NCBI GenBank assembly: GCA_019637615.1
Contig: JAHBVJ010000005.1
Span: forward strand, 1 to 64,000
Reading direction: 5' to 3'
DNA length: 64,000 nt
Origin: Anaerolineae bacterium
GTDB taxonomy: Bacteria; Chloroflexota; Anaerolineae; Aggregatilineales; UBA2796
Shown: positions 7,409 to 14,698 of the stretch, piece after piece
Numbering within the stretch: the first letter of the stretch is position 1
How the letters are laid out: each line of letters opens with the position of its first letter
Program-made: the position numbers and the translations under genes
The notes under the pieces: generated by a model
What the model saw: the letters and a program-made list of their open reading frames with translations, nothing else
Told to the model about the DNA's origin: nothing
The model's database searches: none

Positions 7409-9277
7409 TTACTCCTTCAGCAGCCCTAGTTCTTTTTCCAGACTCGTGATGGTCTGCTGATGGGCTTCCAATTCCGTTTTCAACCCGTCGATCTGGGAAA
7501 CCTGCGTTTCTACCAGCCGCATAAACGGCGCGACCGCGTCGAGGCGCATCTGCTTGCCATAAGCGATCTGCTCTTGCGCGGCCTTATCCAACCGCTGTCC
7601 ATAATCATCTTTGACCGCCCGCATCCGTGCCGCGTAGCCACGTTCCAGCAGCTTACCCGCCAGCGGCATCACCAGCAGCCCCAACAGCATCAGCACCAAC
7701 ATCCCGAACAGGAAGATCACCCATGTGCCGCTGTTTTGCGACGCCGCGATCACCGTGCCGAGGATGCCCACCAACAGCACCGCGATCTCATACACGCCGA
7801 GGATGATGATCGCGTTTTTCACCGTATCATCGACTTGCTTGAACTCGACATTGCGGGCTTTTTCCAGCGTCGTCATTAACTCGTCGCGTCCGCTGCGCAT
7901 GATCGTGCGGTCATAGCTTGGCGGCGGTTGCAGCTTCCCGATCACCTTCTGTTGCAGCGAATCCGGCAGTCGTTCGAGTTCCTTGCGTGTGTACCCGATC
8001 AAGTCGTCCACGTCTTTCACGTCGCGCCCTTCCAAGCGCGGCCCCAAGCGGTCAGTGATCGCGGGGATTTGCGTCAGTGGTTCGCTCACTTTGCGGTTCT
8101 CAAACGCGGTTTTGGCGGGTGTCTGCGCCCCCAAACGCCGGAAAATGCCACCCAACCCAGTGATCTCGGTCACGCCGCCCAGCGCCAGCCGCACCGCTTT
8201 GGAAAGCTGGAAAGTGTCGCCAATCGCCTCGCGCCCGCGCCGGATCGCCTCCGCGTACGTCTGGTCGATCTCCTCGATCTGCTGGCGCACGGTATTTTGC
8301 TGTTCGCGCACGCCCGCCTGAAGCTGCCGATCCACGTTCTGCGCGGATCGCCGGAAATCCGCCAGCGCGTCTTGCTGTTCGCGCACGGTCGTCAGCGCCA
8401 GCGTCATCACATTGCGCACGATTTGCAGCGGCGTCTCCAATTTTTGCCGCACGCGCTCGGCGTCGCTCAATTCCTTGTTGATGAACGCCTCGAACTGCCC
8501 GAAGCCGCTTTCTTTCCACAACTCCTCGTTGCGTGGCGATTCGCGTTGAGCTTCCATCGCCCACTTCGCGGACACCATCCACACTTCCGGCACCGTGCCG
8601 AGGTGTTGTTTGCTCTGATCCGCCACGAACGTCTTGAGCGTCTCACGTTCAGCCGGTTCGATCAGGTCGATCTGGTTGATGGCGACGATGATCCGCTTGC
8701 CATACGCCCGCAGCGACTGCAAATATTCGACATTGCTGGCGCTCATGGCTTGTGTCGCCAGCATCACGAGGATCACCAGATCGGCGCGGTGCAAGAATTT
8801 GCGCGTCGTGGCGTCATGCCCCTTGAACACCGAATCCAACCCCGGCGTATCCACCACGCTGACCTTTTCCAGCAGCGCGTGCGGATAAAAAATCGTCTCG
8901 TTATCGCCGGAGGTCGTGCGTTGCAGCGCAGGGCCATGCCGCAGGATCGCGATCCGGTTCGTGGTCGGGGTCGCCCCGCTTTCCAGCACGCGTTCACCGA
9001 GCAGCGCGTTCACGATGCTCGATTTGCCCGTATTGAACGCCCCCATCAGCACGATCAAGTAAGGGTGATCAGCGTGGAACAGCGCATCTCGCGCCTGTTC
9101 CATCTGGTCAGCGGGCAAGCCATCAACGCGCCCCAACGAATCGAGCAAGCCGTGTAATTCTTCGGCTTCCTTGCGGCGCAGCGTCTCGTAGCGAGTCACC
9201 AGACTCGGTTTATTTGTCTGTTTTTCAACGGAAGGGATCAATGCGTCCTCAACAGCTATACAGGCCAGCACGATCAA
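7409..9277 (-). CDS. dynamin-like GTPase B
   Basis: 622 residues as drawn. G1 is GAFNTGKSS (79-87), G2 ATPTT, G3 DTPG (143-146), G4 NQID (201-204). A helical stalk is followed by two transmembrane segments at about residues 495-550 (VYEIAVLLVGILGTVIA and VIFLFGMLVLMLLGLLV) and a terminal coiled coil. The frame opens with TTG at 9277; TTG at 9241 has GAGG at a normal distance and may be the true start, giving 610 residues. It is the promoter-proximal member of the tandem pair with 5568-7400 and clearly a paralogue, but diverged enough to suggest two specialised subunits. Confidence 0.88.
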   Translation of the reverse strand: MIVLACIAVEDALIPSVEKQTNKPSLVTRYETLRRKEAEELHGLLDSLGRVDGLPADQMEQARDALFHADHPYLIVLMGAFNTGKSSIVNALLGERVLESGATPTTNRIAILRHGPALQRTTSGDNETIFYPHALLEKVSVVDTPGLDSVFKGHDATTRKFLHRADLVILVMLATQAMSASNVEYLQSLRAYGKRIIVAINQIDLIEPAERETLKTFVADQSKQHLGTVPEVWMVSAKWAMEAQRESPRNEELWKESGFGQFEAFINKELSDAERVRQKLETPLQIVRNVMTLALTTVREQQDALADFRRSAQNVDRQLQAGVREQQNTVRQQIEEIDQTYAEAIRRGREAIGDTFQLSKAVRLALGGVTEITGLGGIFRRLGAQTPAKTAFENRKVSEPLTQIPAITDRLGPRLEGRDVKDVDDLIGYTRKELERLPDSLQQKVIGKLQPPPSYDRTIMRSGRDELMTTLEKARNVEFKQVDDTVKNAIIILGVYEIAVLLVGILGTVIAASQNSGTWVIFLFGMLVLMLLGLLVMPLAGKLLERGYAARMRAVKDDYGQRLDKAAQEQIAYGKQMRLDAVAPFMRLVETQVSQIDGLKTELEAHQQTITSLEKELGLLKE

Positions 9278-9508
9278 AGCGTATCAGCTAATTGTAACAC
9301 GAATGCCTGCGCCTTCCTCAGCGTGTACATGGCGCTGCGCAGTTTACTGACCACGCCATATGCCATCGACTCTACTACGTAGAATCACCGCTCTCGGTTG
9401 CTCACCGCCGCGATCACCCCTGAGCCGTTGGCTGATAATGGCGGTGTTCGCTAACATCCACTGTATGAATGACCTCGGCTAACGTACAACGCAACAGGAG
9501 AATACCTT
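9278..9508. other. intergenic region between divergent genes
   Basis: Gap between the dynamin-like GTPase start and the DUF3298-like gene on the other strand, so it must hold both promoters. I see no convincing -35/-10 pair. A CTACGTAG palindrome near 9373 and a CAGGAGA ribosome site just before 9509 are the only marks. Confidence 0.4.
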
Positions 9509-10222
9509 ATGAAACGGTTCGTGCTGATCGGCTTACTGACTGCGCTGCTAATGAGTCACGGCGCGGTTTCAGCGCAAGGTGATGATGAGCGCTGCCTGCA
9601 AAAAGGCGGCATCTGGGACGCCGAGAAAAAAGAGTGCATCGTAGAAGCGGGCTATACCATCAACATCAGTTATCCGCTCGAACTAACCGATAATCCCTTT
9701 GTCGAATCTACCATCGATCAATTCCTCAAGCAGACTCGCGACGCCTTCGTAGCCGAGTACAACCAGAACGGCGATCCTAGCCCGATCCACGCATGGTCGC
9801 TCTACGTCCGTTACGAAGTCTTCCACGCCAAAGATCGCTATTTGGGCATCAAGTTCGATGTCAACACGTACACAGGCGGCGCGCATCCACTCTCTGCAAT
9901 ACAAACCATGACCCTCGATCTGACCGAGAATAAAGTGCTCACCAGTGCCGATCTGCTGACCTCGCCCGCCGCGCTCAACCAGCTTGCACCGCTGGCAGAA
10001 ACCGTTCTCCGCGAACAGTTGAAAGATATGCTGGACGAAACCATGCTCACGGCGGGCACGCAGCCCACGCCGGAAAATTTCCAGAGTCTACTCGTCACCG
10101 ATACCGACCTGATCATCTACTTCTCACCCTACCAAGTCGCGCCCTATGCGGCGGGCATTCAGGTCGTCAAACTTCCGTTAAGCCAATTGAAGGGGATTGT
10201 GGCAGACCAGTTCTTGAGCTAG
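9509..10222 (+). CDS. secreted DUF3298/RsiV-like protein
   Basis: 237 residues. A signal peptide (MKRFVLIGLLTALLMSHGAVSAQ) is followed by a short Cys-bounded stretch CLQKGGIWDAEKKEC, then a domain matching the DUF3298/DUF4163 fold found in RsiV and PdaC. The landmarks are YTGGAHP around residue 120 and YFSPYQVAPYAAG near the C-terminus. Family members bind glycan or lysozyme-like ligands or sit on peptidoglycan deacetylases; here the domain stands alone and is exported. CAGGAGA precedes the ATG. It ends 16 nt before the Rieske oxidoreductase, so the two may share a transcript. Confidence 0.75.
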   Translation: MKRFVLIGLLTALLMSHGAVSAQGDDERCLQKGGIWDAEKKECIVEAGYTINISYPLELTDNPFVESTIDQFLKQTRDAFVAEYNQNGDPSPIHAWSLYVRYEVFHAKDRYLGIKFDVNTYTGGAHPLSAIQTMTLDLTENKVLTSADLLTSPAALNQLAPLAETVLREQLKDMLDETMLTAGTQPTPENFQSLLVTDTDLIIYFSPYQVAPYAAGIQVVKLPLSQLKGIVADQFLS

Positions 10223-10238
10223 TGAAAGGGGAGAGAGG

Positions 10239-11837
10239 ATGTCTACGCATCACTTGGGGTTAGCGAGTTCGCTGTTGCAAGATGGCGACATGAAGCGCAT
10301 CGAGGTGGACGGTAACAACGTCCTCCTCGTCCGTCAGCAGGGCACCTACTACGCCGTCGGCGCGGATTGCAGCCACTATGGCGGGCCGCTCGCTGAAGGC
10401 GTCCTCAGCGGGCATACGGTCATGTGTCCGTGGCATCATGCCTGCTTCGACATCCGCACTGGGCATCGCGTCGAACCGCCCGCGCTCAACGACATCCCGC
10501 ACTTTCCCGTCACCATCGAGGATGGGCAGGTCGTGCTCACCCTCCCGCAGGATAACGAAGTCGAGCCGCCCGACGGCATCAATCCCGCTGTTGCCCCGCG
10601 TCATTTCGTGATCATCGGTGGTGGCGCGGCGGGCAATGCGGCGGTTGAGGAACTCCGGCGCTGCGGTTTCAAGGGCAAGATCACCCTCTTCAACAGCACG
10701 CCCGCCCTGCCCATCGACCGCCCCAATCTCTCCAAGGAATATCTCGCGGGGCAAGCCGATCCAGCTTGGATTCCCCTGCGTGGCGACATGCACTGGTATC
10801 GGAGTCGCGGCGTCGTTTTGCAGCTCGGCATGACGGTGGACAAAGTCAACGTGCAGGCGCATACTATCCACCTCATCAACGGCGCGATCCTGCATTATGA
10901 AAAGCTGCTCCTCGCGACGGGCGGCCTTCCGCGCCAGTTGACCACCACACCCGGCAACGACTTACAGGGCATTTTTGCCCTCCGCACGCTCGAAGACGCC
11001 GACAAGATCATTGCGGTGGCGCAGACGGGCAAGCGTGCGGTCATCATCGGAGCCAGCTTCATCGGCATGGAAGCGGCAGCCTCTTTGGCGGGCGGGCGCG
11101 GCGTCGATGTCACCGTCGTCGGGCTGGAACGCGTCCCCTTTGATCGCATCCTCGGTGAGGACATCGGGCGCGCCTTCCAAGCCGAACACGAGGCACATGG
11201 CGTCAAATTCCGCCTGAACAGCGAAGTCGCCCGCTTCGTCGGCAGCAGTGGGCGCGTTACTGGCGTCGAGCTGAAATCAGGTGAAACGCTCCCCGCCGAT
11301 TTCGTGGTAGTTGGGGTCGGCGTCCGTCCAGCGACGGATTTCCTGCGCGATTCCGGCCTCAAGCTCCACGAACGCGATCAATCCGTCTTGGTTTCGGATA
11401 CGCTCCAGACCAGCGATCCCGATGTTTTCGCGGCGGGCGACATCGCGCGTTGGGATGACGGGAAAACGGGCAGTGTCCGCATCGAACATTGGCGCACCGC
11501 CGAGCAGCAGGGCATCGTCGCCGCCAACAACATGTTCGGAGAATCCGAATCGATGCGCGGGCATGTGCCCTTCTTCTGGACGAATCAGTGGGACATCGCG
11601 CTGCGCTACGTCGGGCACGCCGAAAAATGGGACGACATTATTTACCGCTATGGCACGCCGGAAAAGAAAGATTTCGTGGCCTTTTACGTACACAACGGTA
11701 ATCTGCTTGCCGCCGCTGGCATGAACCATGACGCCGACATGGACGCCATCGAGTTCATCTTACGCGCCGACAAGCCCCTGACCGCCGATCAAATGCGTGA
11801 CGCCACCTTCGATCTCGCCGCGTACGCCGCCAAGTAA
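10239..11837 (+). CDS. Rieske [2Fe-2S] / FAD-dependent NAD(P)H oxidoreductase (AIFM3-like)
   Basis: 532 residues. The N-terminal Rieske domain has both ligand pairs, C44-S-H46 and C63-P-W-H66. A pyridine nucleotide-disulfide oxidoreductase fold follows, with FAD-binding GGGAAG at 127-132, a second dinucleotide site GASFIG at 270-275, and the FAD-contact motif VFAAGDIARW. The layout equals AIFM3/Nfrl-type proteins and ferredoxin reductases of aromatic dioxygenases with a built-in ferredoxin. It would pass electrons from NAD(P)H through FAD to the Rieske cluster; its partner is unknown because no oxygenase lies nearby. GGGGAGAGAGG precedes the ATG. Confidence 0.9.
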   Translation: MSTHHLGLASSLLQDGDMKRIEVDGNNVLLVRQQGTYYAVGADCSHYGGPLAEGVLSGHTVMCPWHHACFDIRTGHRVEPPALNDIPHFPVTIEDGQVVLTLPQDNEVEPPDGINPAVAPRHFVIIGGGAAGNAAVEELRRCGFKGKITLFNSTPALPIDRPNLSKEYLAGQADPAWIPLRGDMHWYRSRGVVLQLGMTVDKVNVQAHTIHLINGAILHYEKLLLATGGLPRQLTTTPGNDLQGIFALRTLEDADKIIAVAQTGKRAVIIGASFIGMEAAASLAGGRGVDVTVVGLERVPFDRILGEDIGRAFQAEHEAHGVKFRLNSEVARFVGSSGRVTGVELKSGETLPADFVVVGVGVRPATDFLRDSGLKLHERDQSVLVSDTLQTSDPDVFAAGDIARWDDGKTGSVRIEHWRTAEQQGIVAANNMFGESESMRGHVPFFWTNQWDIALRYVGHAEKWDDIIYRYGTPEKKDFVAFYVHNGNLLAAAGMNHDADMDAIEFILRADKPLTADQMRDATFDLAAYAAK

Positions 11838-11904
11838 CCAAGATGAGCACAGATCACCGCGATCTGTGCTCCCCATCCTTGTGTATGGCTTTCTTCTCTC
11901 TTCT

Positions 11905-11962
11905 TTACTAAGCACTCAGCACTTAGCACGCTCCTCTGCCTTGTACTAAGCACTAAGCACTT
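11905..11962 (+). repeat. AGCACT-type dispersed repeat
   Basis: Runs of the words TACTAAGCACT, CAGCACT, TTAGCAC and ACTAAGCACTAAGCACT. The same wording recurs at 13670-13750, about 14010-14045, 14165-14205, 14590-14695 and, inverted, 50505-50545. It lies at the 3' ends of the Rieske oxidoreductase and the convergent VOC gene. Confidence 0.75.
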
Positions 11963-12345
11963 TCCTCTATCTCCTGCCACAGCTCCCACAAATTCCCTTC
12001 CGGATCGGCAAAATAAGCGGTGCGCCGTCCCCACGCCTGATCTTTGGGCGGCTCGATCAGCGCGACACCTTTCGCCGTCAGTGCCGCGCACGCCGCATCC
12101 ACATTCTCCACACCGATGCACAGCAGCACCCGATGCCCCGCTCCCTGTGCCAGCGCCCGATCACCGACCATCTCGGCGGCGGCGGTTTCCTTCAGCAGCA
12201 AAAAATCCTGATCGCCCATCTTGAACCCGATGGACACATCATCGCGGAATGACTCTGGCAGGTTGAGCGTGTCCAGATAGAACGCGGTGCAGGTGGCTAG
12301 GTCTTTGACGAACATCACCGTCGCGGTGAGTTTACGGAACATCAT
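11953..12345 (-). CDS. VOC (glyoxalase/bleomycin-resistance fold) protein
   Basis: 130 residues, the usual size for a single VOC subunit built of two beta-alpha-beta-beta-beta modules. Landmarks are VMFVKDLATCTAFYLDTLNL at the N-terminus and AYFADPEGNLWELWQE at the C-terminus, the latter with the Glu that usually ligates metal. The substrate cannot be told from sequence. The start is ATGATG at 12345 with AGAGG upstream. Confidence 0.85.
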   Translation of the reverse strand: MMFRKLTATVMFVKDLATCTAFYLDTLNLPESFRDDVSIGFKMGDQDFLLLKETAAAEMVGDRALAQGAGHRVLLCIGVENVDAACAALTAKGVALIEPPKDQAWGRRTAYFADPEGNLWELWQEIEESA

Positions 12346-12454
12346 CAGCCTCTTTCTCTATACGTGGTCAGAATGTAGATCAAACGCTCGTACACACTTA
12401 AAAATCATGCTATTGAACGCAATGATGCGGGACAACGACCCCATTTGCTCAGGT

Positions 12455-12495
12455 CTGAGTCCCATTCGGGACTTCGTTCTCTAAGCCTGACGTTT
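12455..12495 (+). repeat. REP-like hairpin element flanking repeat copy 3
   Basis: Contains AGTCCC-ATTC-GGGACT, a perfect 6-bp inverted repeat, followed by TCGTTCTCTAAGCCTGACGTT. The same block in reverse orientation sits at 50779-50823 next to the diverged copy of the TIR element, so the hairpin and the TIR element have travelled together at least twice. Confidence 0.7.
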
Positions 12496-12654
12496 ATGGT
12501 CTTTCAAAAAAATAAGGCGGGAATACGACACGTGCGTCAACGCTTTTTTTTGAGTCCCTTCAGTGGACTTCTTGAACTTGTAGCCGGGGGTTTCAACCCG
12601 CGGCGTGCGTTCGCAACGAATCCCCGTTTCCCTGTCTAATTTCTAAACCACCAT
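12496..12654 (+). repeat. TIR-bounded interspersed repeat, copy 3
   Basis: Same element as 2-159. Right-flanking CAACGTCGCGCGGCGCTGA is also partly shared with the inverted copy near 50640, so the mobile unit may extend to about 12690. It occupies most of the gap between the two VOC genes; 12346-12454 and 12691-12756 show nothing else. Confidence 0.85.
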
Positions 12655-12756
12655 CAACGTCGCGCGGCGCTGATAACGCGACATTGTCCCGTTGCGTCAA
12701 TTCCTTGACGATTTTCTTCCTCGCCGTCAACGTCGGACAACGCGATTGCTCCCCAC

Positions 12757-13116
12757 CTACCCGTTGCGCAATCGCTGCCCGAACTTCAACAGACAGCCGT
12801 TATCATCGAGTACGGCGAATTCCCGCACGCCGTAGAATCGATCTTGCAGCGCACCGTTCGGATGGATGATCTGCTGTTGCACCAGTTCTTCGTACAGCAG
12901 CTTGGCATCATCTACGTAGATGTAGCAGCTTGCCGACTTGGGCACCTCAGCATCATGGCAGTGCCAATAATTGATCCACACCCCATCCCGTTCAAAAATG
13001 ATGTAATCCGGATACTGGGAGACGGTCTTGAAGCCCAATTTCTGCTCATAAAATTGACGGGTGCGCATCAGATCGAGCGATGGTAGTTCAGGGGCTACGG
13101 ATCGCAGTGTCGGCAT
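12757..13116 (-). CDS. VOC (glyoxalase/bleomycin-resistance fold) protein
   Basis: 119 residues from the ATG at 13116, which has GGAGG nine nucleotides upstream; in-frame codons up to 13167 lack a ribosome site. The pattern ELPSLDLMRTRQFYEQKLGF ... IIFERDGVWINYWHC ... SCYIYVDDAKLLYEEL ... EFAVLDDNGCLLKFGQ is that of a bleomycin-resistance-like VOC subunit. It is not closely similar to the VOC protein 400 bp away and is separated from it by a mobile repeat. The ligand is unknown. Confidence 0.85.
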   Translation of the reverse strand: MPTLRSVAPELPSLDLMRTRQFYEQKLGFKTVSQYPDYIIFERDGVWINYWHCHDAEVPKSASCYIYVDDAKLLYEELVQQQIIHPNGALQDRFYGVREFAVLDDNGCLLKFGQRLRNG

Positions 13117-13399
13117 GACCATCATCCTCCGAAAAACTTCCCATATAAGATAGGGATTACAGAACACTGGTTTTTACAGCGCAGTTGGTGATCACGCATG
13201 GCTAGGCATTTCCATCTGCAATGATACACTTCTTTATCGCTCAAATAAGTCTACAGGAACATTTGAGTGATGTCAATGCCATATCTTTTTGCCGTTTTCA
13301 ACCGCACGCTTACCCGCATAGAGGCCGTCCTCACATGCGCAACATCCAGCCTCGATTAGCCAGCCGTCATCGCCGTCGCTCAAACAATCCTTCACGGTA

Positions 13400-13475
13400 T
13401 TCTGAGTCCCATACAGGACTTCGTGGGGTAAGTCCGACAATTCATCGTCGCGGATCGATTTCACATGTCCCCCCT
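13400..13475 (+). repeat. REP-like element, solitary copy
   Basis: CTGAGTCCCATACAGGACTTC, then GTAAGTCCGACAATTCATCGTC and GGATCGATT. This matches, in reverse orientation, the interior of the element at 50670-50730 (AGTCCC hairpin, then CCCGACAATT...GTCGGGGATCGATT). It carries no TIR ends here. The remainder of 13117-13399 shows nothing I can name. Confidence 0.6.
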
Positions 13476-13527
13476 TACATTTGTACGGATACATTTGTAA
13501 GCGTACATTTGTATGCTTACAAATGTA
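13476..13527 (+). promoter_or_regulatory. array of four TACAnnTGTA boxes, 14-bp period
   Basis: TACATTTGTA at 13476-13485, 13490-13499 and 13504-13513, and TACAAATGTA at 13518-13527. Starts are exactly 14 bp apart. TACAnnTGTA is the published operator core of the BlaI/MecI/CopY winged-helix repressors. A possible weak promoter (TTCAAG around 13533, TATTCT around 13554) lies just downstream on the + strand. No BlaI-family gene is in the window, so the regulator is unknown. It could also be a small tandem repeat. Confidence 0.6.
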
Positions 13528-13669
13528 AGGATGTTCAAGCTAGAAAACCTGTTGTATTCTATCCTCACAACAGAAAACGACCGTAGCCATCCTGCACTGT
13601 CGTCGTTTTCTTATATCAACCATCTCGCCGCTGCACATCCATTCGCGATGGACTCAGCACGCTCTCGTG

Positions 13670-13750
13670 CTTCTTTACTTAGCACCTAGCACTCAGCACT
13701 CTCTTGCTTCTGTACTAAGGACTAAGCACTCAGCACTAAGGACTATCTTG
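13670..13750 (+). repeat. AGCACT-type dispersed repeat
   Basis: TTAGCACCTAGCACTCAGCAC, then a second block GTACTAAGGACTAAGCACTC followed by AGCACTAAGGAC. It is the densest block of this repeat in the window and ends just before the ribosome site of the open frame at 13763. Confidence 0.75.
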
Positions 13751-13916
13751 AAGGAGTTTTCCATGCCTTGGTCGCCCGATAACATCACCATCGGTGAATT
13801 CGAAGACCTGCCCGTGCAGATGCTACCCTATCGTGTCTATTTCACGCCCGTCGAGGAACCACCGCCCGCGCCACCCGTGCCCGCCGCCGATCCCACTCCC
13901 TCGCCTGTACCGGACT

Positions 13917-13943
13917 CCCCTCTCCATTGCCATGGAGAGGGGG
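13917..13943 (+). repeat. CCCCTCTCC palindrome
   Basis: CCCCTCTCC, an 8-nt loop, GGAGAGGGGG, followed by CGGGGGTGAGG. A second copy is at 14349-14374 and a diverged one at 48029-48070. Both first copies are read in frame in the open frame starting at 13763. Confidence 0.7.
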
Positions 13944-14459
13944 CGGGGGTGAGGCTCATCCTCACCGATCCCGATGATGATTGGAACGACGAACCCCTAA
14001 CTGCGCCTGACTTAGCACTTGGCACTCAGCACGTAGCACTCTCTTCCAAGGGGGTGAGGCTCATCCTCACCGATCCCGATGATGATTGGAACAACGAACC
14101 GCTAACTGCGCCTGCCTCGTCTCCCTCATCGCTACCATCTGCCAATGCCGATCTACCGACCGTCCCTGACTTAGCACTTGGCACTCAGCACGTAGCACTG
14201 TCTTCCAAGGGAGTGAGGCTCATCCTCACCGACCCCGATGACTGGGACAACGACACCGCATCGTCCACCACCACCACTGTGTCACCTTCGCCCATCATCA
14301 CCGACATCATGCCATTCTTGCTTCCTTCCCCCTCGCCTGCGCCGGACTCCCCTCTCCATGGCAATGGAGAGGGGACGGGGGTGAGGCTCATCCTCACCGA
14401 TCACGACAGCGAGGTCGCGGACGCCCTGCCACTCCACCAACCTCACCCCCCGGAATCAA

Positions 14460-14503
14460 ATGATCCCAAGTTCCTCCTCACAACGGGATCAAACTTGGGA
14501 TCA
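14460..14503 (+). repeat. GGGATCA element, third copy of the ncRNA 3' module
   Basis: ATGATCCC, then CTCCTCACAACGGGATCAA, then TTGGGATCA. The same arrangement closes the two putative ncRNAs (39871-39916 and, inverted, 50112-50156); 19 consecutive bases are shared with the second. Here it lies inside the repeat-built open frame without the rest of the RNA. Confidence 0.7.
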
Positions 14504-14698
14504 CTTCCAAAATGCGATACTGACTTCCGTGCCGCTCAGATCGTTACGGGGCAGACCAACCTCGCCTACGCAGCGCCGATCACTCACCCCTCAGCACTTC
14601 TCCCTATCTTCCACTCAGTACCAAGTACGCATCTCTCAGCACGGCTTCCTGCCTTCTACTCAGCACTAAGGACTAAGCACTCAGCACTACTTCCCCTG

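Larger units (their letters stand above)
13763..14698 (+). pseudogene. open frame assembled from dispersed repeats; coding status uncertain
   Basis: Begins with GAAGGAG and ATG at 13763 (MPWSPDNITIGEFEDLPVQM), a normal-looking 35-residue start. It then runs into repeats: the motif GVRLILTDPDDDWND recurs four times (from 13948, 14053, 14214, 14381). Between these are translated AGCACT repeats (LALGTQHVALSS) and CCCCTCTCC palindromes (SPLHCHGEGAG). There is no stop until 16252, but beyond 14698 the frame is the antisense of the amine oxidase gene and unlikely to be real. It may be a small gene whose 3' part was destroyed by repeat insertion. No function recognised. Confidence 0.4.

Noticed and set aside
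7928..9157. Long + strand open frame of about 409 codons
   Set aside because: Exactly antisense to the dynamin-like GTPase, with low-complexity Arg/His-rich translation and no ribosome site; a GC-rich shadow.
13476..13527. Possible CRISPR-like array
   Set aside because: The unit is 14 bp with only 4 bp between boxes, so there are no spacers, and no cas genes are near.
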